NCBI GenBank assembly: GCA_003249645.1
Contig: QKIH01000107.1
Span: 1 to 64,000 of the forward strand
Direction: 5' to 3'
DNA length: 64,000 bases
Origin: Desulfobulbaceae bacterium
GTDB taxonomy: Bacteria > Desulfobacterota > Desulfobulbia > Desulfobulbales > Desulfocapsaceae
Shown: positions 58,318-64,000 of the stretch, piece by piece
How positions within the stretch are numbered: position 1 is the first letter of the stretch
Layout: every line of letters starts with the position of its first letter
Made by a program: the position numbers and the translations under genes
Notes under the pieces: model-generated
Told to the model about the DNA's origin: nothing
Databases searched by the model: none
What the model saw: only the letters and a program-made list of their open reading frames with translations

Positions 58318-58914
58318 TTAAGACTTATCTTTTTCGGTTTTATGTCTGTAATAGCATTGAGCGCAAAGTGACTCATATTCTACATTTTTTTCACCTTCTA
58401 TTGCCACCTGGTCACCGGTAAAGACAAATTCCCCGTCGATTTTTCTGGTGTTGGCGACGGCTTTTCTGCCGCATTTGCAGATGGTTTTTAACTCCTCCAG
58501 GCTGTGTGCCAGCAGCAGAAGCTGTTCGGATCCCTTGAATCCCTTGAGTTGAAAATCGGTTCTCAGACCATAACAGATGACGGGGATGTCAAGCAGAACA
58601 GCCACTTCAAAAAGCTGTGTGACCTGATCGGAAGTGAGAAACTGTGCTTCATCGACCAGGACGCAATTAATATCACCGGCTTTTTCATTTTCCTTCTCTA
58701 TCAGATTGAAGAGATTTTCTGAAGGCTTTACAAGTTTATCAACTTCACGCACAACACGCAGTCGGGAGATAATACATTGCTGACCTTTGACATCTACGGC
58801 CGGTTTAAGGATATACGTACGCATTCCTCGTTCCTGGTAATTATAGGCAACCTGTATAAGCGCTGTAGTCTTGCCGGAGTTCATAGCTCCGTAGCGGAAA
58901 AAGAGTTTGGCCAT
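58318..58914 (-). CDS. tdk: Thymidine kinase
   Basis: About 198 residues, type II thymidine kinase. P-loop RYGAMNSGKTTALIQ near the N-terminus, Walker B-like CVLVDEAQFL, and the zinc-binding Cys set (CKCGRKA and CAQCYYRH) near the C-terminus. It phosphorylates salvaged thymidine to dTMP. The frame is open to 58971, but the Met at 58914 has GAGGAT ahead and begins right at the family N-terminus. Confidence 0.92.
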   Translation of the reverse strand: MAKLFFRYGAMNSGKTTALIQVAYNYQERGMRTYILKPAVDVKGQQCIISRLRVVREVDKLVKPSENLFNLIEKENEKAGDINCVLVDEAQFLTSDQVTQLFEVAVLLDIPVICYGLRTDFQLKGFKGSEQLLLLAHSLEELKTICKCGRKAVANTRKIDGEFVFTGDQVAIEGEKNVEYESLCAQCYYRHKTEKDKS

Positions 58915-59137
58915 TTGATCCTCTGTCGTGATTGATAATTGTGACCGTAATGCGGCACATACTATAGTCAACCTGCAGATGTTTTAAAAGCCCTTGATCA
59001 ATAGAGACGTATAGATTCGGATCAACATGAAGGCGGGCTGGCTTTGGGGTAGATTATTCTTGTGCTGCCTGCTATATATGAGCTTCAAGAAAAAAATGCC
59101 AATTGGGAAAAATCAAGAGAAGCCCGGGAAGAAAATG

Positions 59138-59335
59138 ATGAGTGATGTAGAAAAGATCAAAGAAGAAATTGCTAAGACAGAAAAAATTCTGTCTGAATCA
59201 ATTGAATACCTGAAGGACAAACCGGATGACTACAGTGCCAAACTGATTGTTATGAGCACTGAGAATCATCTCAACGATTTACTGAAAAAACTTGATTTTA
59301 CAATCATGCAGGAGAGTATTCATAAAAACAGCTAA
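59138..59335 (+). CDS. Small charged helical protein
   Basis: About 65 residues (MSDVEKIKEEIAKTEKILSE...), highly charged and predicted all helical. GGAAG lies before adjacent ATGs at 59135 and 59138; a longer frame from 59027 adds an unlikely hydrophobic start. No family recognised. It lies between thymidine kinase (divergent) and the QueG-like gene (convergent). Confidence 0.5.
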   Translation: MSDVEKIKEEIAKTEKILSESIEYLKDKPDDYSAKLIVMSTENHLNDLLKKLDFTIMQESIHKNS

Positions 59336-59381
59336 AACTATTTCTCTTGTGCCATGTCGAGAAAATTTTAAATGACAGTTT

Positions 59382-60227
59382 TTATTTCGCGTAAGGATTA
59401 CGATTCTCGCAAGGGATTTTTGTCTGGCAGAGTCCGCAGCTGTTAACCGGCCAGCCGAGTTGTTTCTGTTCAACGTAGGGTCTTGTTGTCTGCCGGATAT
59501 ACTCTTTACATTTTTCCTTGTCATGGCCGTCTTTGGTGATTGCTCCTGCCGGGCATCTTCTGGCGCAGGCAAGACAGCTTCCGGATGTGTAGAAGAGACA
59601 CCACTGGGTATGTCGGGTATATTCTCGCGGTGTCGGGGAAAGCTTGATGCTGGCGATTACAGAGCCTGCTCTTATTGCTTTCCCGGCTGCTGTAATTAAT
59701 CCATCCGATAAACCGAATGTGCCGAGGCCTGCAACATGGGCTGTGTGCCTTTCGGACCAGCTTGAGGCAAAACCGTATGACTTCGAAATGTTACGCTGCC
59801 ATTGCGGAAGAAGGGTAGGGGCGCAGGCTTTTATGCCGTTTTGCATAAAGTATTCGACCACTGCCCTGCGTAAGTTTTCGTTAACCATTTCACCAAAATG
59901 TCTTGCCTTACTCCACTCAATGCTGGGCATTGTTTTCTGCTTGCGGTGTGCCAGTCGAGTTTCTTCTGTTTGCGGAAGAATCCAGCTTATTACACTGAGT
60001 TGTTCGGGTCGTGTCCGGGTGTCCGGGAAGGCTGCGGCAAATGCTTCAGAGGGGGACCAGTAAAAATCTGAACCGATATCATTTTTTATGAAATCAAACA
60101 ACCGATCGCTTCCGGCGGCAATGCCGACAAGCGGCTGATCAAAGGCGGGTTTGTCGCTGCCGGGTTCAATGCAGTTATTTCCCCTCTCAGACATCCATTG
60201 ATAAATGAACGATTCGATAGACTTCAT
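59382..60227 (-). CDS. QueG-like double [4Fe-4S] protein
   Basis: 281 residues. The C-terminal third carries two [4Fe-4S] clusters: SCLACARRCPAGAI with a following KC, and SCGLCQTKIPC. The middle part (HVAGLGTFGLSDGLITAAGKAIRAGSVIA) resembles the corrinoid/substrate region of epoxyqueuosine reductases, where the family reads GxGxxGKN. True QueG has longer C-terminal HEAT repeats, which are missing, so this is more likely a paralogue of unknown substrate, such as those found with corrinoid enzymes. GGGAG precedes the ATG. Confidence 0.75.
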   Translation of the reverse strand: MKSIESFIYQWMSERGNNCIEPGSDKPAFDQPLVGIAAGSDRLFDFIKNDIGSDFYWSPSEAFAAAFPDTRTRPEQLSVISWILPQTEETRLAHRKQKTMPSIEWSKARHFGEMVNENLRRAVVEYFMQNGIKACAPTLLPQWQRNISKSYGFASSWSERHTAHVAGLGTFGLSDGLITAAGKAIRAGSVIASIKLSPTPREYTRHTQWCLFYTSGSCLACARRCPAGAITKDGHDKEKCKEYIRQTTRPYVEQKQLGWPVNSCGLCQTKIPCENRNPYAK

Positions 60228-60439
60228 CTCATGTCTCCCTGTAATGAGTTATTATGCTGGAACTATACCGGAGCCAGGCTGTCAACGCAATGGATCTGCC
60301 ATGTGAGAATTACTACTAACTATTTGTCAATCCTATAGTTTATTCTGATTTTATCGAAAATAGCAATTTGACGGATCTATCCTTCGAAAGTAATTATTTA
60401 AGAGATTGTTAAAATGATGGGCTCTTGAGGAGAGATAGA

Positions 60440-61243
60440 ATGGTACCACTTCAACAACGCATATCGGGCTACGCGGATCCTGTAACTTTTGCCGTTTCCT
60501 GCCATTGGCACAGTTTTCCTGAAAAGCCTGAATGGGTTGCTGAAAAAGGACTTGCTATTGAATATTCTCCTAATGCGAAACGTCTTGATGATATTTATCC
60601 CCATCTTGCATCTCTAAAAGAAGACGGGGTTCCTCTCAGGTATCATGCTTTCTTTCCAGGTTTTGAAATAGGTGATGTTGATTATGAACAGGCAGAAAGA
60701 GCAATGGATCTTCATTTCCAGTTTCTCGATCGAATCCATGGCGGCTGCCATAAAACGGTCACTGTTCATGTCGGTCTGAATCCGCAGGCGCCGATTAATC
60801 ATGACAGGGTTATCAGGAATCTTGGTCGCCTGGTTACTTATGGCAGAACGTTAAGGATTACGGTCTGTGTCGAAAACCTCAAGCGAGGTGTTGCAAGTAT
60901 TCCCGAAAATGTCCTGTGCTGGGCGGACCAGAGCGGTTCACGTATCACGCTGGACGTTGGTCATGCCGTATCGTGTGAACTAGTTAGTCGAGGTGAACTG
61001 AGTGGCGCACAAATTGCCGATATGTTTGATCACAGAATCGAGGAAATTCATTTGTACGGCTATGAGACTGATACGCATCTGCCGCCTGCTGATATGAGTC
61101 TTATCGGGCCGGTTATCGATCGGGTTCTGGAGACCAGCTGTCGCTGGTGGACGATTGAATTAAACGACTATGCCGAGATCGATCATACCTTATCGCTGGT
61201 TTCCGGCTACGTTGCTGAAAAACAACTCTCTCTGGTTGCATAA
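60440..61243 (+). CDS. TIM-barrel sugar isomerase/endonuclease IV-like protein
   Basis: About 267 residues. Xylose isomerase-like TIM-barrel pattern: AVSCHWHSFPEKPEW at the first strand, VTVHVGLNPQ, VCVENLKRG (metal-ligand Glu region), ITLDVGHAVS (Asp/His ligands) and EIHLYGYETDTHLPP. The set of His, Glu and Asp residues suggests a divalent-metal site. Members are isomerases, epimerases or AP endonucleases; no closer match was recognised. ATG 60440 has GAGGAGAGA ahead. It converges with the sensor gene with only 3 bases between the stops. Confidence 0.75.
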   Translation: MVPLQQRISGYADPVTFAVSCHWHSFPEKPEWVAEKGLAIEYSPNAKRLDDIYPHLASLKEDGVPLRYHAFFPGFEIGDVDYEQAERAMDLHFQFLDRIHGGCHKTVTVHVGLNPQAPINHDRVIRNLGRLVTYGRTLRITVCVENLKRGVASIPENVLCWADQSGSRITLDVGHAVSCELVSRGELSGAQIADMFDHRIEEIHLYGYETDTHLPPADMSLIGPVIDRVLETSCRWWTIELNDYAEIDHTLSLVSGYVAEKQLSLVA

Positions 61244-61246
61244 CGC

Positions 61247-63421
61247 TCAACTGTCTGACTCTTCCCCGGCGGTGACAATGCTGTTTCTGCCACGCATTTT
61301 TGCACTGTACAGGCAGGTGTCTACCCTGCTGAGAAGTGAGGTCGCTGATTCAGGTTTTCTGTATTCACCGACGCCGAAACTTGCAGTTACCTGCTGATCT
61401 ATCTTGAAATCGTGCTGCTCGATTTTGTCTTTCAGTTTGATGATAAGCTTCTTGGCTTCAGTCAGGCTGGTGTCGGACAATATCAGAAGAAACTCTTCGC
61501 CACCCCATCTGCCGCAGTGATCACTTCGTCTGATTGATGATTTTACAAGGGTTGCAATTTCTTCCAGTACCCTGTCTCCGCTGAGATGACCAAACTGATC
61601 ATTAACCGATTTAAAATGGTCGATATCGAAAATTGCAATGGTCAGCGGTTGACCTGAAATGGAAGCCATCTTCAGTTCAGTGTTCAAGGTCTTTTCGATT
61701 GATCTTCGATTAAAAACCTTGGTCAAATGGTCTACTGTTGCAGAATATTTCAGCTTCATATTCAAGGTGCGCAACTGCTGGGTGTGCTTGCTCATGATGA
61801 ATTGTCGCCAGAGCAGGAAAAGAACAAACAACACGGCAAGGGCACCGACTTGAATAAGCAGCTTTTTATTGAAGAACTGGTTTGAAACCTCTATGTCAAA
61901 CCACTTTTTATAGAGACCTATTTTTTCTTTCTCAGTTAGTGAGGCAATACCTTTGCTGAAAATTGACAGCAGCTGCGGGTTGTCTTTTCGTACCCCAAGT
62001 TTCATCTGGTTTTCCTGGGGGACGGAGCCGACAATCTCGATGTTTTCCAGGGCAAGGGTTTCAATGGTATTAACTACATTCGGCAGACCGTCAATGGTCG
62101 CAAAGGCCTTGTTGGCCGAAACAAGTTTCAGTGCTTCCCGGGTATTTTCGACCTCGATTATCTGTATCTGCGGATAGTTTTCTTTGACATATTCTGTAAT
62201 GAAGAAATATCGCTGCAGGGCGACTGTTTTTCCGAAAAGATCGGAATAACCGCCGATGAAGGTGGCTTCCTTGCGGGTTGCTATGATGGTTGGAAAATTA
62301 AAATAGGGTTGTGAGAAATTGAGATATGAACTGTTTTCCTCTGTCTGGTTAAGCAGAGGGATGACCTGGCATTTTCCATCCTGAATATATTGCAGAGTCT
62401 GTTCCCATGTGGCTGTTTTTATCAGATTAAGCTTTGCTCCGACTCTGGCTGCGACCTTGTTGATCAGATCTGATGAAAGTCCGCTGTGTTTGCCTTCGCT
62501 GTTGATAAAATCAAGCGGCGGCCATGAGGGGTCTACACAGATGTTGACAAGATTGTCACGAAACAGATACTGCTTTTCGGCAACTGAAAGGTTGACCATA
62601 CTCTGCTCATAGAGCTTGTTGGTCTGGAGAAGCCATTTCTTTCGTATTGCATTGAGTTCTGCCGCAGGAATATTATTTAAACCCTTTTGAATGATCGAAT
62701 AGAGCAGCTTGTTTCTGGCTGTAACGCCTATGCGAAGATCGCTGATGAACTCATCTTCGTTAACCTGGAAAGCCAGCTCAATGTCAGACGTCATTTTCTG
62801 GGTAATTATATAGTCGACTACGCCGATTTCCTCCATAAAAGCATCCGCTTCACCCGAGTAAACGGCTTCTATGCACTCAAGAATACTCTTTACCGGCAGC
62901 AGGTGTATTTTGGGATAATATTTAGGAAGAGTATACTCAAGATCAAAACCTTTGGGGATAGCGAGCGTTTTCCCCTCAAGATCATCCATGGTGTAGATGT
63001 CATGCTTCTTTCTTTTACCTGTGAAGATTCCGGAAAGGCTTTTGGCGTACGGTGTCGAAAAACGAAAGAGTTTGTGTCTTTCCGGAAGATCAACGATATT
63101 GAGCATGACGTCGAGTGTATCGTCAGCGATCATCTGGGTAAACTGATCCCAACTGGGGCCTGATATATATTTGATCCTGAGTCCGGTCAGCTGGGCTATG
63201 CGATTCATTACATCAATGCTTATGCCTTGTGGGGAGCCGTTGTCGTAAAAATTGAACGGAGGCCAGTTGGTTTCGTTATGAATGCGGACGGGATTGCTTT
63301 GTTCGATATATTGTAATTCTGCCTGGGTAAGCTCAGCAATCTGTGTTTTGGCGACAGAGGAAAACGGTGCGGCAAGGGAGAAGCAGCAGACGATGATGAA
63401 AAAACGGACAAGCGGGCGCAT
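61247..63421 (-). CDS. Periplasmic double-SBP diguanylate cyclase
   Basis: 724 residues. A signal peptide (1-24) is followed by two tandem SBP_bac_3-type solute-binding domains (about 45-265 and 292-510; VRIHNETNWPPFNFYDNG and VNICVDPSWPPLDFINSE are their matching first strands), one membrane helix (521-540) and a GGDEF domain (about 560-715). Active site GGEEF at 640-644 with the I-site RRSD at 631-634. It probably converts binding of amino-acid-like solutes in the periplasm into cyclic di-GMP output. Transcribed alone, divergent from the HD-domain gene. Confidence 0.9.
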   Translation of the reverse strand: MRPLVRFFIIVCCFSLAAPFSSVAKTQIAELTQAELQYIEQSNPVRIHNETNWPPFNFYDNGSPQGISIDVMNRIAQLTGLRIKYISGPSWDQFTQMIADDTLDVMLNIVDLPERHKLFRFSTPYAKSLSGIFTGKRKKHDIYTMDDLEGKTLAIPKGFDLEYTLPKYYPKIHLLPVKSILECIEAVYSGEADAFMEEIGVVDYIITQKMTSDIELAFQVNEDEFISDLRIGVTARNKLLYSIIQKGLNNIPAAELNAIRKKWLLQTNKLYEQSMVNLSVAEKQYLFRDNLVNICVDPSWPPLDFINSEGKHSGLSSDLINKVAARVGAKLNLIKTATWEQTLQYIQDGKCQVIPLLNQTEENSSYLNFSQPYFNFPTIIATRKEATFIGGYSDLFGKTVALQRYFFITEYVKENYPQIQIIEVENTREALKLVSANKAFATIDGLPNVVNTIETLALENIEIVGSVPQENQMKLGVRKDNPQLLSIFSKGIASLTEKEKIGLYKKWFDIEVSNQFFNKKLLIQVGALAVLFVLFLLWRQFIMSKHTQQLRTLNMKLKYSATVDHLTKVFNRRSIEKTLNTELKMASISGQPLTIAIFDIDHFKSVNDQFGHLSGDRVLEEIATLVKSSIRRSDHCGRWGGEEFLLILSDTSLTEAKKLIIKLKDKIEQHDFKIDQQVTASFGVGEYRKPESATSLLSRVDTCLYSAKMRGRNSIVTAGEESDS

Positions 63422-63655
63422 TGGTGATCTTTATTTTGAATTAGTGTGAACAAAAAATATATAAACTAAGGGTATCGTCTCTGTTGGTCGAATACAAATT
63501 CTTTCTTTCGTTAAAAAGACCTGGCAAGGCATTAAACTGAAAAGAATGATCTAACACGATAAAATCCTTGACAGAAGCTGCTTCCGGGTGCTTGAGATGA
63601 TGGATGGATTGCCCGCAATATAAACTTGATAACAGTATAGGATAAGGAGAAAAAA

Positions 63656-64000
63656 ATGACTATACAGCCAGATCGGGACACGGCGCTTGCACTGTTCAAA
63701 CAATATAATAAAACGGAAAGTCTCTTGAAGCATGCCCTTTCTGTTGAAGCAGTGATGCGGTATTGTGCGCGAAAGAGGGGCGGCGATGAAGAGAAATGGG
63801 GCATTGTCGGTCTGCTCCACGACATCGATTACGAACAGTTTCCAGATCAGCATTGTGTAAAAGCGAGAGAAATTCTTGAAGCAAACGAATGGCCTGAAGA
63901 ATTTGTACGGGCTGTTGTCAGTCACGGCTACGGCATCTGCAGTGATGTTGAACCGCAATCGGAAATGGAAAAGGTGCTTTTCGCCATTGATGAGCTGACC
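63656..64000 (+). CDS. HD-domain hydrolase (cut by the window end)
   Basis: The first 115 codons are present; the gene runs off the right edge. AAGGAG lies before the ATG. The HD motif is visible: LLKHALSVEAVMRYCA, then GIVGLLHDIDYEQFPDQH (His-Asp metal site), then AVVSHGYG. HD proteins of this short type are phosphohydrolases of nucleotides or similar compounds. No domain beyond the HD core can be judged. Confidence 0.8.
   Translation, partial: MTIQPDRDTALALFKQYNKTESLLKHALSVEAVMRYCARKRGGDEEKWGIVGLLHDIDYEQFPDQHCVKAREILEANEWPEEFVRAVVSHGYGICSDVEPQSEMEKVLFAIDELT

Noticed and set aside
1-64000. CRISPR arrays or intact insertion sequences
   Set aside because: No regularly spaced repeats or complete transposase genes were seen; only the IS91-like fragment at 36.3-36.8 kb.

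Overview
The window looks like a chromosome segment of a Gram-negative, anaerobic deltaproteobacterium (Desulfobacterota, perhaps Desulfobulbales; this is inferred from gene content only). The clues are a tungsten/molybdopterin aldehyde:ferredoxin oxidoreductase, two selenium-type molybdenum hydroxylases, an EFR1-type flavodoxin-ferredoxin, a DUF4388 protein, several GGDEF proteins, a large hybrid histidine kinase and Liv-type and Rbs-type ABC transporters. Coding is dense, and many starts are GTG or TTG behind a good Shine-Dalgarno site.

0-6 kb is accessory DNA. It holds a frameshifted remnant of a TOTE-type primase, a higBA toxin-antitoxin pair with a palindromic operator, and the 3' half of a tRNA-Pro(UGG) gene followed by a terminator (an attachment-site scar). 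A berberine-bridge-like flavin oxidase comes next, then a second, more decayed tRNA-Pro-like scar with its own terminator. A TauE/SafE exporter, broken coding remnants and a Tat-exported protein follow.

6-20 kb: a diguanylate cyclase; then, reading leftwards on the minus strand from about 18.5 kb, an XRE-cupin regulator, an aldehyde ferredoxin oxidoreductase, an Rbs-like ABC transporter (ATPase, permease, binding protein), a class III aminotransferase, an APC permease and aspartase.

19-36 kb is the centre of the window. A tightly packed 13-gene minus-strand run (about 35.1 to 20.9 kb) encodes two complete three-subunit molybdenum hydroxylases, two cyclic-amidohydrolase-type enzymes, a MoeA-like protein, YqeB, a MocA-like cytidylyltransferase, an XRE-cupin regulator and a hydantoin racemase-like protein. 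YqeC and another XRE-cupin regulator lie just beyond, and an Asp/Glu racemase is divergent at the promoter end. YqeB, YqeC and MocA together are the marker set of selenium-dependent molybdenum hydroxylases. The likely job is hydroxylation and ring opening of an N-heterocycle (purine, pyrimidine or hydantoin type), with released amino-acid-like products going to racemases and possibly to the aminotransferase and aspartase. The exact substrate cannot be read from sequence. Palindromic GTTAAC/GTTTAC sites recur in the intergenic regions of this cluster and upstream of a Liv-type transporter operon at 39.5-44.4 kb, suggesting a shared XRE-cupin regulon.

36-49 kb: an IS91-like transposase remnant, an EFR1 ferredoxin-TetR operon with a candidate TetR operator, the Liv operon, a CoA-disulfide-reductase/rhodanese fusion, and an exported SLH/beta-helix protein. 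49-52 kb: a TPP riboswitch with terminator controlling thiE and an NRAMP-fold transporter that lacks the metal-binding motifs. 52-64 kb: mostly ordinary chromosome (hybrid histidine kinase, LigB-type dioxygenase, CNB-DUF4388 protein, alkyltransferase-like protein, thymidine kinase, QueG-like Fe-S protein, TIM-barrel protein, a double-SBP GGDEF sensor and an HD protein running off the end).
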